Counted from the stretch's first letter, positions 12,111 to 23,908 are shown. The stretch: DNA of 64,000 nucleotides from Myxocyprinus asiaticus (GCF_019703515.2 NC_059365.1:35607501-35671500); one strand, 5' to 3'. The notes: a model not told the origin generated them from the letters alone. Program-made: numbers and translations.

Positions 12111-13654
12111 TTTTTAGTCACGTTGCTATAACTGCATATCAATTATTTAGAATGCATTTGTATATTACTTAAGTCATTAATAAACCCCTTTAGAAAACCT
12201 TAACAAAGGGAACATTAGCATATAGGAATTACATTTTAAAAAGAATGCAAAATTGAAGCATTTTCACTAGTGGTGAAAAAAAGTCTACATTTTGGGCCTC
12301 GTTTTATATTAAGCTTCTTCATCAGAGAGGTTTTTCAGACAAGAAATCTGTGATCACAGTTTGGAAAGTCATCAAAAAGAACCCCAAATGGGCCAAAAGT
12401 CAAACTCTAAGACAAAATGTTTTTGAATTAAGCTAAACCACATAAAACAGAAGTTGACTTATGGGTAGTCCCTCAGAGATAATTAGCTTTGGCGAGAAAT
12501 TCTCCTGCAAGATGAATTAAAAGCAAGGAATCAATGAGCATCTCTGTCTGTTAATGCCCTTTAGTAGCGCAGATAAGAAACAGTGATTACAATTAGTTGT
12601 GTAATTGTCTTAAGGAAAATACAGCTGTTGTTGGAGATCAATGGATAGGGTTTTAAAGGGACTTGTGATAGAGAGCAAGATAACAGTAATCAGTCTGTCA
12701 TTGTACAGATCATTATGATTTTACTAAGCAATCAAGGTCATTACTGTGGTTCTTAAAATATTAATATGTTTACATTTCTTGAAAATTTAAGCCTGGGTAA
12801 TTTGATGACAGTGCACTCTAAACAAGTTTGTACCCAGTTGACACTACTCAACTAGGTACAAAATATGTTAGCACATACTCTCAGATACATATGCCACATT
12901 AACTGAGTTTCTGCAGAATGCGGTGTAAAAGTGCACAGCCAGTGCATAAATCGTTAAGTTGAGCTGAACTAGCATATCACTTCATTTTCTCTCAACTTAG
13001 GTCAAACTATGTCATGCCAATGATAGCACACAGTGTATATGATTATATGCAAAGTCACTTAAAATTTGTGGTTTCCGACTGATCACTGTAAATTCTGTGA
13101 CAGGAGGTATTTAATTGTTAGATTTAGCTTTGTGTTACCGGTAAAGCAAATTTCAAATAAATCAAATGACTGTGGTGTTGAAATGAGCCAAACTGCCGTT
13201 CTCCCTGCAGTGATTTCATACAACAAAATTAAGTAATCTATTCTTCACTGACAGAAAAAAATAAATAAATAAATAAAATAAAAAATACAACTATGTAATG
13301 AGGGAAAGTCAGGAATTATGGATGTTGATCCAATCTTTGTTAGTGTAAACAATTAGTCACCTAAGCAGCTTTATATTCAGGAGAGGGAAAATGGATGCAA
13401 AAACCCCCAAAAACAAACAAACAAAAAAAACAAAACAAAAGAAAAACTCTCCAAAGAGAATGACTGCCATTAGTTCACCTCATGACTATGTATATACTTT
13501 TATTTTCTGAATATACTTGGTCAAGTCTACCATAATGGATCTCATTTAGGCAGCATATAGGCCATTTTCCAGGGCCCTGCTGTTCACTTCTGAGTCACAC
13601 TCTATACTGTAACTTACAGTCTCCATATATATATATATATATATATTTTTTAAT
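12111..13654. other. Unassigned AT-rich DNA with simple repeats
   Basis: No gene is supported. Simple sequence includes A-rich runs at 13252-13290 and 13412-13445 and a (TA)n tract at 13624-13646. The open frame that crosses 12110 is the tail of the proline-rich stretch. Confidence 0.4.
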
Positions 13655-13812
13655 TATTATCTATGTCTTGCTGCTGTTTTTGTATTGTTGTCTTTCTGCT
13701 GTTTTTGTATTGTTGTTGTATTGTTGTACACTGGAAGCTCCTGTCACCAAGACAAATTCCTTGTATGTGTAAGCATACTTGGCAATAAAGCTGATTCTGA
13801 TTCTGATTCTGA
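13655..13812 (+). mobile_element. LINE 3' end fragment
   Basis: This matches the last about 150 bp of the LINE copy at 50775-51955. Both share TATGTCTTGCTGCTGTTT, the segment ACCAAGACAAATTCCTTG and TTGGCAATAAAGCT. Both end in ATTCTG repeats (13795-13812 here, 51932-51955 there). It is a 5'-truncated insertion, the usual outcome when LINE reverse transcription stops early. Confidence 0.9.
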
Positions 13813-14197
13813 TACCAGTATAATAGCTGCAAACCAATCAATAGCCTGAATCAATAACAGTTCTGAACACCATGAAAGTCAATAGGGCTTGAGTGTGTAG
13901 ACAGAGCAGGCTGTACCATAGTTTCTTCAGAAATACATGTTTGCAATTGCATGCCACATTCAGACGTTTGAGAAAAAAAGAAAAAAAAAAAAAAAGAATT
14001 AGGTATTCTCGTATTTTCATTTGTCAGTGAATATTTGTCTCCTAAACAAATTATGACCGTGGTAGCATGACAAAATATTACTAAGGAATATGGAGATGTA
14101 GCTATTTCTACAAGATAATTAGTCAATACACCACATAATTAAGGACTGTATTTTTATTATTACTGGTGGATCTTGCTAAGGCAAGCATCACTTTTAC
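13813..14197. other. Unassigned DNA with an A-rich run
   Basis: An A-rich run lies at 13973-13997. No gene or repeat boundary is recognised. Confidence 0.4.
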
Positions 14198-15646
14198 TTA
14201 AAAGGGTCATGACATGAGCAATCAAAATTTCCTTGATCTTTTGACATATAAGAGTTCATTGTACTATAAAAACATACTGTAAGTTTCAGAACTGAAAACT
14301 TCCTCACTAAAAAAAGAAAATTTATTTAAACCAAGCTGCAAAAATGGCTCATTTGGAATATGCGGAACTTGTGATGTCACAAAGACCAAATACATCTGCA
14401 TATGCAACGCCTATTTTTCTGTCATTGCACCCTTTGCCCCACCCACTGGTTCTCAGTCAGTCACACAGTTGAAGAGGAGAGAGATGGGCCTGTCATGGGA
14501 GATTCATCCTAAGTGGACTTACACAGGACTCCTTCATTTGCCTGTCTGGATTTAAATATTTTTCTACATAAACATGCACAGACATCTTTGACTGTTTGAC
14601 AATATCTCGGGCAACTTTTAAAAGACACAACAGTTACAACTCTGAAGAGCAGAAGCTCTCTGTCATTCAGTTGCTGCCACGTGTTCTTTCGCCCATCTGC
14701 CCTATTTTTAGTTGTTGGTGTATGAAAACATGATATTGGAAACTGGATGTGGATGTGTCATCAGCGTATTTTAGAGTGGATTATATGTTCAGCTCATATC
14801 ATACCAGTCATAATATGATTCAAGCTTTGCAAAGGAACTGTTATTGAAGGATGGGGCAGTTAAAAATTATTGGATGCTATCGCAAAAACCATGAGCAAAC
14901 AGTTAAATTCATGAATATTTCATATGTCATGACTGTGTGATAGTGTATGGTGCTGAAACCCTGTTTACACTGGGTGTGTCCATTGACGCGATGCAATGCA
15001 ACGGCTTGAGGCTGTCTACACTGGGTGTGCCAACACAAACTTTCTAAACCGTTTATTTGTGTTGTTGGCAGTAGTAGTGCCACCGCGTGCAGCGCAAAAT
15101 GGAATGGGACATCGGTTTACTGTCAGCGCAACACGACGCAACGCGACGCACCGCAACGGCGCTTCCATGGTAGACAGCATAATTGATTATAATGGGTACT
15201 ATTGCTTTTGATGCAACTCTCGCTTCCGGTGTTGTCAGGGTGTGAGTGTTAACTGTTGTGCTTGAGATGAACAGTTTAATATATATTCGGATGCAATGTG
15301 TTCGATGTGCGTTATGTGTAAACTCTGATCTTTAGTTTTATAATGTTTTGGTGCTTATTCATTTTCTTCTGATTGAGATTCAAAAATGGCTCTATTGGGG
15401 CTACATGATGTTAGCCACTCAGAACAGTGAGTATTTACGCTGAAGTTTAAAGGAGTCGCTTAGGCCAAAACCGAGTGTTTCAGACAGAGGGCCAGAGACA
15501 GGGGGCAAAATGATCATATATTACTAAATTATTTTATGTTTTAATGCAATAAAAAAAAAAAAAAAAAAAACTTTACTAACATTATCAGTGGACCTCAGGG
15601 AAGACAATAAAACTATTTAAAAAAGAGCATTTCATGACCCCTTTAA
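14198..15646. mobile_element. Non-autonomous DNA element with TTAA-flanked inverted ends
   Basis: 1449 bp. The left end is TTAAAAGGGTCATGACATGA and the right end is its near reverse complement (CATTTCATGACCCCTTTAA). Both ends carry TTAA, as expected for piggyBac- or Kolobok-type targets. No transposase frame is seen. Inside, 14950-15240 contains a repeated phrase (TACACTGGGTGTG, twice) and a CG-rich GCGCAACACGACGCAACGCG-type tract, which may be a second nested element. A run of A lies at 15550-15570. Confidence 0.6.
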
Positions 15647-15651
15647 TACCC

Positions 15652-16086
15652 GGTCACATTTACCTTCGCACGGTGAAATTCCACGGGCGTTATACAGTCG
15701 TCTCAACGGGAATCCATGCGATCATGAATTCCACGCAATGGACTTCCGGTGGCAAAGATTTCCCCTCGAGCATTTTGAGTGGAGTTCAAGTTTGGTGGAC
15801 TTTGACAGGCAAATTTGCCGCTTAGACCAATATGAAGTTGCTTGGTTTGCCAAGTGTAGGCAGTGCTTCGTGTAGGCAGTGCTTCGTGTACATCTACACT
15901 GAATATTCTCAATGGACAAGGATATCATTTTAGTGGCAAGTTTCTTTTTAACTTCACTCTCAGAGTATTAAGAGCAGCATTAAAAAGAGGCTGCTTGGCA
16001 ATTCGTTTTTGCTGGTTTCACACACACTCAACATCCGAACATATTCTTTGCCTGTGGAATTTTGCTGTGCAAAGGTAAATGTGACC
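15652..16086. mobile_element. Miniature inverted-repeat element
   Basis: 435 bp starting GGTCACATTTACCTTCGCAC and ending with the near-perfect complement (GCAAAGGTAAATGTGACC). The pairing extends inward through AAATTCCAC. It lies directly beside the previous element. A 16-bp tandem duplication (GTGTAGGCAGTGCTTC, twice) sits at 15854-15888. It has no coding capacity. Confidence 0.75.
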
Positions 16087-16344
16087 ACGCCTTTATAGTT
16101 GGGATTTGAAAAAAACACCTACCCCATGTATTTCATTTCAGTGCGTAACTCTTCCCACACTCTTTGTGCTACTGAAATGATCTAGATTAGTTAAGTTTGT
16201 CAAGACAAACTTGGATGCTGGCTCGACAAAGCCTTATACAAAATAAATTTAAAAGTTTGAAGTTTAAAGGTTATACAGGCCTTACAGTCAGATAGACAGA
16301 CACACAAACAAAAACCCCAACAGACAGACACTAAATTACTAAGA

Positions 16345-16695
16345 GGTTGCTAGGGTGTTCTGACGGGTTGCTAGGCATTACCAGGCTGTTCTGGCTAGTT
16401 GCTAGTTATTTCCAGGCTGTTCTGGCTGGTTGGCAATTGTTGCTAGGCTGTTCTGTCTGGTTGCTAGGTGTTGCCAGGCTGTTTTGACTGGTTACTAGGT
16501 GTTGCTATGCTGTTCTGGCTGATTGTTAGGATGTTTTGGTTTGTTGTTAGGCATTTCTAGGCTGTTTTGGCTAGTAGTTACATGTTGCTAAGCTGTTCTA
16601 GCTAATTTATCTATGTAGATTTAGTTGGTTGCTAGGCATTGCAAGAGTGATCTAGGCATTTCTATGGTGGTCAAGCTAGTTGTTAGAGTGTTGCT
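16345..16695. repeat. Minisatellite with GGTTGCTAGG units
   Basis: About eight imperfect units of roughly 40 bp built around GGTTGCTAGG and CCAGGCTGTTCTGGCT. The units drift towards the right end. No open frame persists. Confidence 0.85.
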
Positions 16696-18421
16696 AGATA
16701 GAACATTTAGTTTGAACATTCTGTCAATGTAAGATTTTTGGATTTCAATTGTCTGTTACGGAAAAACTGTAAGTCAGATTAGTTAGAAAAGACATAGCAA
16801 GTCAAGTCAGAACTGTGTGAAGGTCTGTGAAAAATTTGATGGATGTAGATTGAAAGCTGTTGGAGGAGTTACAATTGATAATTTTAGAAAAACCCTAAAC
16901 CATGTCTGTAGAATAACAGTAAGTTGGCTTTGTCAAAGCCGACACTGGGCCAACATAATGATATCTGAATTCATGCAGCTTTTAGAGGAAAGACATGCTA
17001 TTACTTTTTTTAAAAGATTAGACAATGACTTTTGCCTGGTAATTATAAAACAGGTGAAGAAATGCTATAAAACTACACTGAAGGAGGAACATGAACCAAA
17101 GGCGCTGTTAGGGCTGGGCTACCAGGGCTTAGGCTAAGAATGGTTCGTGTAAAGCACCAAATGTTTTTATCATCTGGTAGTAATGTCAGAAGTATCAGTA
17201 CTTCGTTATAAAGTTGATACTCTAAAACATATTATATTTTAACCAATTAGCACATGAGTTCTTACTGTACTGACTAATCCCCCAGTATGAGTTATTTAAT
17301 GTACGCTGTATTTATTTATTTTTTTAAACTGTCGCTGTCTTACACTTCACAGGAAGGAATGGAATATTATTAAACATACTGTATAATATGTTTTTAAGGT
17401 CTTTATAATTAATGATTATGACAGATAAGATGCAATTGCAAACGCGACTGCTGGTATGTGCGCCTCCATGTTGTTCTTACATCGCAATGCTGCATGGGAT
17501 TCTGAGTCAAAGCATAGGTGATTCTAAAAAAAATAGCCCTTCCTTTTAGCTGCATCAGAATTGGTGAGAATGAGTGATGGGAGAACTTGGAGAAGGATCA
17601 AATGGACTAACTAATTTATACATTCTTTGTTTGACATCAGAAAACAGCGCTATATCGCTGCATCAAAACAGCCAGCTCAGACGGTAATGGCTTTAAACTT
17701 TTATTTTGTAATTATTTTAATGTTTGTCACATAAAAATACAAAGATATTGTGATGTTGAAAATACTATCTGAGCAGCTGTTTCATGATGACACCCACTTC
17801 AATCATTCTCTCTTGGTAAATAGCAGCGCAAATGCAGATCACACCAGTTTGATTGTACCCCTCTGAGCCCAGCATAGTGTAATCTCATCGGTTTGATTGT
17901 GCGAAGAGGTAAATATTTTAACAGTATATTTTGATATTAGGTAACATATAAATTAATGATACTTGTCTTTCTACAGTATCAATAACACCAATTACAGAAT
18001 CAATTCAGTACACACACTCTGTCTTGCTGCAAGCTGCTTTTTATGCGCATGCAAAAAGAGCGCACGGCTCGCGATATGCGATTGTGGCTGTGTGTCTGGT
18101 CAACATTCCTGTCTTGGTGAGATATTGGGAACTGCATTGAGTGAGTCCATCCAGATGCAGTAAGTACCAAATATTTAGCTGTAAACAAAAAGTAATATAT
18201 ACAGATGTGCTCGAGGAATTTGCAAATATTTGCATTTTTTGCAAAACTCTTTTATAAAAATATGCATGAACCTCTATTTTTTTTCTTTCTTTTTTTTTTT
18301 TTTTTACTATTTTTATCTTTTAATGTACATAGTGTTGAAAGCACGCAATTTCTGATCTTCGAGCGGATCTGAAGCTGAGACAAAAGTTAGTGGGACCTTT
18401 TAATTTAAGTTTCTGTAATAT
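16696..18421. other. Unassigned intergenic DNA
   Basis: A 106-codon open stretch at 16817-17137 and shorter ones at 17963-18163 have no recognisable domain. A short self-complementary phrase (GTATCAGTACTTCG to AAGTTGATAC) near 17190-17222 resembles dispersed fish repeats. A T-run lies at 18290-18306. Confidence 0.35.
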
Positions 18422-18625
18422 TTAAAGGAATGTTCTGGGTTCAATACAAGTTAAGCTCAATCGACAGCGTTTGTGGCATAATATTAATTACCACAAAAAT
18501 TAATTTAGACTCATCTTCATTAAAAAAAGCAAAAATCTGTGTTACAGTGAGGCACTTATAAGGCAAGTGAATGGTGAACGCTAAAATACTCTCTGTTTCA
18601 AAAGTATAGCCACAAGACATAAACA
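18422..18625. mobile_element. Half copy of the 5451-7365 palindromic element
   Basis: It begins TTAAAGGAATGTTCTGGGTT, continues CAATACAAG, and later has ACAGTGAGGCACTTATAAGG and GTATAGCCACAAGACATAAA. These match the left arm and middle of the element at 5451-7365 in the same order. The right arm is missing. It shows what the middle of that element looked like before the nested insertion. Confidence 0.7.
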
Positions 18626-18730
18626 ATGTGCGTGTTTACATGATGTGATAAAATCACTTACTAACCTTGACAAAACCTTCAGGCCAGGCTTTATCAAGCC
18701 ATCATGAAGGTTTTTCTTGACAAACTTTAC

Positions 18731-18910
18731 CCATCTACTTAATGCTTTTTTAATCTACGTCACTTTACAGTACACTGTTACTACAAGGAAAATCCCCCTT
18801 GAGTAGGCTGGGGTTAAGTGTCTTGTTCAAGGGCACATTGTTGAAAGCTCATGAATCGTCCTCTTTGGAATTTGAACTTTCAACCTCTGTTTCACCAACC
18901 AAAACTTTTA
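18731..18910 (-). mobile_element. Diverged tRNA-derived SINE with L2-type tail
   Basis: On the minus strand the order is tRNA-like head with a B-box-like AAGTTCAAATTCC, then a central body (TGTGCCCTTGAACAAGACAC, TTAACCCCAG), then a decayed tail. That order fits the V-SINE-type elements known in fish, whose tails copy the 3' end of an L2 LINE. The tail here resembles the better-preserved L2 end at 19816-19859. The match is weak, so the family is uncertain. Confidence 0.55.
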
Positions 18911-19599
18911 CCTCCAAGTTACACCATCAAATGCAGTATCATTACTGAAGATATATCCAATAGACATAGAGATCACAAAGTCCTTCCAAACCACTCAACG
19001 TATTGAGAGAAAAATAGATACATTGAATGCCTGTTCTAGACTCTAAATGTCTACAATAAACGTAATGCCGTTTCCATGGACAACGCCATAACCTATTCTG
19101 CTGAAACGCTGGTACAGAATTCTGTTACAAAACTGCCTCAGTTGCTTGGCATGAATCACATAAAGTACATGACTCTGCAAGACATTTACATTGAGGCGCT
19201 CAACAAAATCAAAGTGTTGATAGATTAAGAGCTTTACAGCAAAGAAAAAGGGGTCATCCGAGGTTGAAAGGGGGTTATACATGCATAAACAGCATTTCTG
19301 GCCTCTGTTTATTCACTGCTGTCAGTTAGGTGGCATTAGGAAATATTAATTAAATGCACACTGCAAATTCTGCCTTCCATCTCTCTCTATTTCCAGCTGT
19401 GATTCCAAGTTTTCTAACTAGAGTGCAGTGAACCCACTAAAACGATTTTAACACATATCCATTTAATTTCCTGCAATTTATCTTCTCTCGCATCTTTTTT
19501 AATGAGTAGAGAGGCAGAGAGAGAGAGTCTTGCTTGATGACCGGCAGTTAAGGAAGATGATGACCATAGATACAAGCTCACTTCTACATCTGTTCCGGA
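18911..19599. other. Unassigned intergenic DNA
   Basis: A 79-codon minus-strand open stretch at 19043-19282 has no recognisable domain. Nothing else is supported. Confidence 0.35.
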
Positions 19600-19859
19600 A
19601 GCACTTAACCAACCCACACTAATTGCACTTACTACTGCACTTAACCTGCACTTAATGTACAAAAAAATTAAAAAATAAAATAAAATCCTTTTCTGTGTCT
19701 TTCTTCTGTGCTAACAACTTTACTACTCCAGCCACTGTGAGAGCTTGGCAGTCCTATACTGCAGATGTTGTTAAACTTTGTATAACAAATGACATGCTAT
19801 GTGTATCATTTGTAATAAGTTGCTTTAGATAAAAGCGTCTGCTAAATGACTAAATGTAA
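19600..19859 (+). mobile_element. L2-clade LINE 3' end fragment
   Basis: The final 45 bp read TTGCTTTAGATAAAAGCGTC, then TGCTAAATGACTAAATGTAA. This is the conserved stem-loop and tail recognised by L2-type reverse transcriptases and shared by partner SINEs in fish. The part before 19720 is less certain. No polymerase frame remains, so this is a 5'-truncated insertion. Confidence 0.7.
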
Positions 19860-19954
19860 CGTTCTCCAATCAGAATGCTGCCTCTGTTTTCTCTTGCTCT
19901 CTCTCTGCATCAAACACTCTAATGCCCCATCAAGGATAAATGTTAATTAGATTT

Positions 19955-20251
19955 TGTAACAAGGTTCGAGGAATGAGGAAGCGGGAGACGGTGAATCCAA
20001 CTCAAAGGTACATTTATTAATAACAAAAAACACATTAGCTTAACAGCATAACAGTAAATGTAACATGCTCTGGGAATGGCAGCTGCCAACACACACGACT
20101 TGTCAGCTGGGTTCTCTCTCTCACTCTGAGGTCTGGCCCCCTTTGTATTTCCCCCGTCTCTCACTGCGAACATAGAAACAGCAATTACCAGCAATTCATC
20201 TCAGGTGAAAACCCTTACAACTTACTCTCTCCCCAGACGAACGGTCAACCA
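19955..20251 (-). repeat. Ty3/gypsy 3' LTR
   Basis: 297 bp. On the minus strand it begins TGGTTGACCG and ends TTGTTACA, giving the expected TG...CA ends. It contains TTAATAAATG as a possible polyadenylation signal. It follows the RNase H end (about 20252) directly, without the usual integrase and purine tract. A truncated sister piece lies at 21715-21815. Confidence 0.75.
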
Positions 20252-20755
20252 ACTTCTGGAGAGGAAGTCCGCAACAGCCATCTGCGCCCCCGGCCTGTGG
20301 ACCACCTTGAACTTAAACGGCTGTAGTGCCAGATACCAGCGGGTGCATCCTTCATGCAGTAGAGCCATTGCAGGGGCATGGTCTGAACAGAGGGTGAATG
20401 CTCATCCCAACAAATAGTAGCGGAGAGTGAGGACTGCCCACTTGATGGCCAAGCACACCTTCTCTATGGTGCTGTACTTCGTCTCTTTATAGAGAGCTTC
20501 CGACTAATATACAGCACCGTGCACTCCTCCCCCTCCACCACTTAGAACAGTACAGCACCCAGCACCCAGCCCCCTGTCTGATGCGTCTGTCTGCAAAACA
20601 AAAGGGAGAGAGAAGTCAGGGGAATGCAGAAGCGGTGTACGTGACATAAAATCCGTGCCCTGATCAGTGAGGATTTCTTTTGGAATCCTCACTCGGGAGA
20701 TACTTTTGAAGAGTGCCTCCGCAACAATACGTGCTGAGATGTTGCGCAGCGGCAC
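20252..20755 (-). pseudogene. Chimeric integrase-core/RNase H fragment
   Basis: One open frame (20504-20755) starts as an integrase catalytic core (IPKEILTDQGTDFMSRT, with the second catalytic aspartate) and switches without a break to a Ty3-type RNase H (FVLQTDASDRGLGA). The RNase H continues in a neighbouring frame to about 20252, ending with ADFLSR wording. The fusion joins regions normally more than 1 kb apart and in the opposite order. A deletion plus duplication, or a template switch between two transcripts, could explain it. It cannot work as either enzyme. Confidence 0.8.
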
Positions 20756-20823
20756 TGCTTCCGGATATCAAGTTGCGTAATCCACCAGGACTAACGCAAT
20801 TCGATGCCCGCGTGCTGGCCGTA

Positions 20824-21210
20824 CTAATGGCCCGATGAGGTCCATGCCAATTCGAAAGGAACCTCAATCAATGGAAGGGGGAGCAATGGTGCTTTTGGAG
20901 TGGCTGGCGGATTCACCAGCTGACATTCACGGCATGCTGCAAACCACTGGCGAACATCCCTGTGAATGTCCGGCCAATAGAAACGGGCTATGAAAAGGCT
21001 TATTGTTTTCCCCTGTCCCAAGTGACAGGCCATCGGATTATGATGAGCCACCTGGAATAACATTTCCTGACGGCTCTCTGGTATCAACAACTGGGTTGTA
21101 TTTTTGTTTGTGTGAGTGTCCTGTGTCACTCTATACAACCAATCTTTTATAATTGAAAAATATGGACATCTGAGTGTGATGCTCGGCTGGAGACATTGAC
21201 CATCAATCAC
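20824..21210 (-). pseudogene. Ty3/gypsy integrase zinc-binding domain
   Basis: A 128-residue open stretch. It carries the HHCC zinc finger: two histidines in AHHNPMACHLGQ and the cysteines of ACRECQLV, with the usual FYWPDIHRDVRQW between them. After about residue 118 the frame is lost; the catalytic core continues in another frame at 20755-20664. The domain helps integrase form multimers on viral DNA ends. Confidence 0.85.
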
Positions 21211-21499
21211 TTTAACTTGGTCAAATGCGTGCTTCAGGGTTCCGTCTCACGACTGCTCTAGCAGGAAATCCCCTACCTGGAATTCCCTAAGGGTAGGGGA
21301 GGATGACAACTCCCCTTCCCCAGTGTCAGCCTAACGCAGAGCAGCCAAAGACGGCCCAGACCACACCTCCCCAGCCAGCGCTTCGCACATCCCACACCGA
21401 TTTACTTTCTCACAGGACCCATCCACATGCAACCCCTTCAATAATGATTGAAAAGCTGGCCAATTAGTTCCCAAAATTAGCGGATGGGTGAGGCGAGGA

Positions 21500-21757
21500 C
21501 TAACCACCACCTCCCCAGAATATTACAGTGATGGTCACTATAGGATAATCATGAATATCCCCATGCACACACCTCACCTTCACCCGATTATTTGCCTCCA
21601 ATGCCTCATTATGAACCAAGCACTGATGAATTGAGGTTTGATTACAACCTGAATCCACCAAGGCTTGGTATGTACCCCCCTTATTACTCATGGGTATTTG
21701 GTACTTTTTATTTCCCCCGTCTCTCACTGCAAACATAGAAACAGCAATTACCAGCAA
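21500..21757 (-). pseudogene. Ty3/gypsy aspartic protease fragment
   Basis: An 85-residue open stretch with the protease active-site motif ALVDSGCNQTSIH (about residues 34-46). It then has the order expected for a retroviral-type protease flap region. Its first residues come from the truncated LTR, so the frame starts artificially. The protease normally trims the Gag-Pol precursor. Confidence 0.75.
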
Positions 21758-21815
21758 TTCATCTCAGGTGAAAACTCTTACTGCTTCCTCTCTCCCCAGA
21801 CGAACGCTCGACCAC

Positions 21816-22490
21816 GCCCTCGCCTCCACAGATTTGTTTATAAACTTGAACCCCTCTATGGCACACTATTTGGGAGGATTTAATTCATGACACTTTGGTT
21901 TGTTTGGTTTGTTTCCTTTGACTGCAGTTTTATATCCTATTGAGATTCAAGCACCTCAGAAGATCTTATCGGTCTCACAAATCATCACAAATCAAGTCAC
22001 ATTTCACACCTAAAATAAAAATAAATTATAATTTTCATTGAGAAACATAAGCCTATTTTAGCACCATTCAAATAATTTTTGCATTGTGACATTATTTTTT
22101 ATGGCAATAACATTTTATGACAGCTTCAACATTACTGCTGGTCACAGCTGAGAGTCATGACAGAGCGAGTAATCAAGCATGCTCAGGGCGCCAACCTGAG
22201 GAAGAAGTAAACTTTCAACATGGCAGAGGAGAGAACGCTTTATGTGTCTGTGTCAAAATAAGATTTCCCCAAGAAACATGCAAGAATGAAACTGCTGTAC
22301 TCCATGAGCTCTTCGACAACAAAGCACTTGAACTTAAGTGAAATACTTGTAGGATAATTTAGATAGCATGTATGGCAGCATCACTCCACTATAGGAGCAT
22401 ATTACTACCACACTACAGCTGAGCAATAGAGTTAAACTAACAGTTGCAGCATTACTATTCATAAGGTATAAGGTAATCACACGCATAGTC

Positions 22491-22535
<45 letters not shown>

Positions 22536-23555
22536 TTCTTTCTCATATTCACACATCCTTGTTTCTCCAGTAACTTGTTAGGAAAAGCCCAAGCTGTCAT
22601 TACTAGTTCTAAAGTATAATTTTCGAATTAGTAATGGAGGCTCAATATTAGGGCTGTGAATCAGTTTTCTTCGATTAATCATGATTAATCATGGTACATG
22701 GTGCATTAAAACAAATATTAAAATATAATCAATTTTTAATGATTGAAATATGTACCTGATAAAATGTTCAGTTATTTGTGAATTGAGTTAAATATGACAC
22801 ATTTTTAAAGGTATAAATCTTTGATACAAGAATGGGTATACATGCCATATAATCAGTGGGCATGCTATAATTAAAAGTTGGGCAAAATCTTCTGCCATTT
22901 TCCTGTGGAGTTTAATATAGGATCAAATGGACAGATTTAATATCAAGCTTCATTGGCAAGATAAACTTAAGTGCACATTATTAGACACTATACTGTATAT
23001 ATAGATACAAACCAAATTGAATGCTTAAGTTTAATTTAAAAAATAGTCTCAAAACAATTATTTTCCCTGTCCATTCATTCTCTGTTGCGCACACGCTGAG
23101 TCTCTCTCGCGTGGTTTCGCTTCTGACACTGACTGGTTCAGATGACAGTGAGTTAGCATTTTCGGGCAATGCGAAGAGATACGGCAGCTTACCTATATCT
23201 TTCCCACACCTGGCTCACCGCTTGTGGGTGAAGTCTCCATTCTCCGTACAGTAAATCCGCTCCCATGTTTGTTATGCCCGGGACGTGTTGTGTGTAATGA
23301 ATATGCGTGCACTGCTCTACACAATCAGTTTCTGTGTTAAGATATGCAGTCGAGTTGAGCTTGTACTGTCTGGAAATGTTTATATACTATATATCAATTT
23401 TAGCCACAGGAAGTGAGGAAAAAGATTAGTGAAAATTTGTAAGTAAAGAAAAGGATAATATAATTAAATGCGTAATTTTTTTTAACATGTTAAACAGTCA
23501 ACCATTTCAAACATTAATGCATTCAATTTCCCAGCCATACTATACAGTAAATTCT
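21816..23555. other. Unassigned DNA with CT microsatellite and a possible decayed DNA element
   Basis: Holds a CT microsatellite (22492-22527). The left phrase AGGGCTGTGAATCAGTTTTC with ATTAATCATGATTAATC near 22650-22695, and ATTTTTTTTAACATGTTAAA near 23477, resemble the two ends of a fish non-autonomous element, but the termini do not pair cleanly. No gene is supported. Confidence 0.4.
22492..22527. repeat. (CT)n microsatellite
   Basis: A nearly pure CT tract, extended by mixed TCTTTCT sequence to about 22545. Confidence 0.95.
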
Positions 23556-23902
23556 GTATGTGGTGCCAGATGGGCTGGTTTGAGTATTTCTGTAACTGCT
23601 AATCTCCTGGTATTTTCATGCACAATAGTCTCTAGAATTTACTCAGGATGGTGCCAAAAACAAAAAACGTCCAGTGAGCAGCAGATCTGTGGACGGAAAT
23701 GCCTTGTTGATGAGAGAGGTCAACAGAGAATTGCCAGACTGGTTTGAACTGACAAAGTCTACGGTAACACAGATAACCGCTCTGTACAATTGTGGTGAGA
23801 AGAATAGCATCTCAGAATACTATTCTGAGATGCGGGTTGGCGCTGTTTTGGCGGCACAAGGAGGACCTACACAATATAAGTCAGGTGGTTTTAATGTTGT
23901 GG

Positions 23903-23908
<6 letters not shown>
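23556..23908 (+). pseudogene. Internally deleted Tc1-like transposon, right end
   Basis: The transposase N-terminal part is visible across two frames: the SSEQQICGRKCLVDERGQQR region, then RIARLV and VTQITALYNCGEK, a helix-turn-helix segment of the type used to bind inverted repeats. It then jumps to the right terminus (TTTTAATGTTGTGGCTGATA). The catalytic part and the left inverted repeat are gone. The adjacent (TA)n tract begins within the terminal TA. Confidence 0.75.

Larger units (their letters stand above)
19955..21815 (-). mobile_element. Rearranged Ty3/gypsy LTR retrotransposon remnant
   Basis: The minus strand carries, in order, a truncated LTR (about 21815-21715), protease, integrase zinc finger, the start of the integrase core, RNase H, then a complete LTR (20251-19955). 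The reverse transcriptase is absent and RNase H comes after integrase, which is not the normal PR-RT-RH-IN order. The two LTR pieces share the segment with CAGCAATTACCAGCAATTCA and CCCCAGACGAACG. The element is dead. Confidence 0.85.

Noticed and set aside
16817..17137. A 106-codon frame
   Set aside because: No recognisable family; chance length is plausible in AT-rich DNA of this extent.
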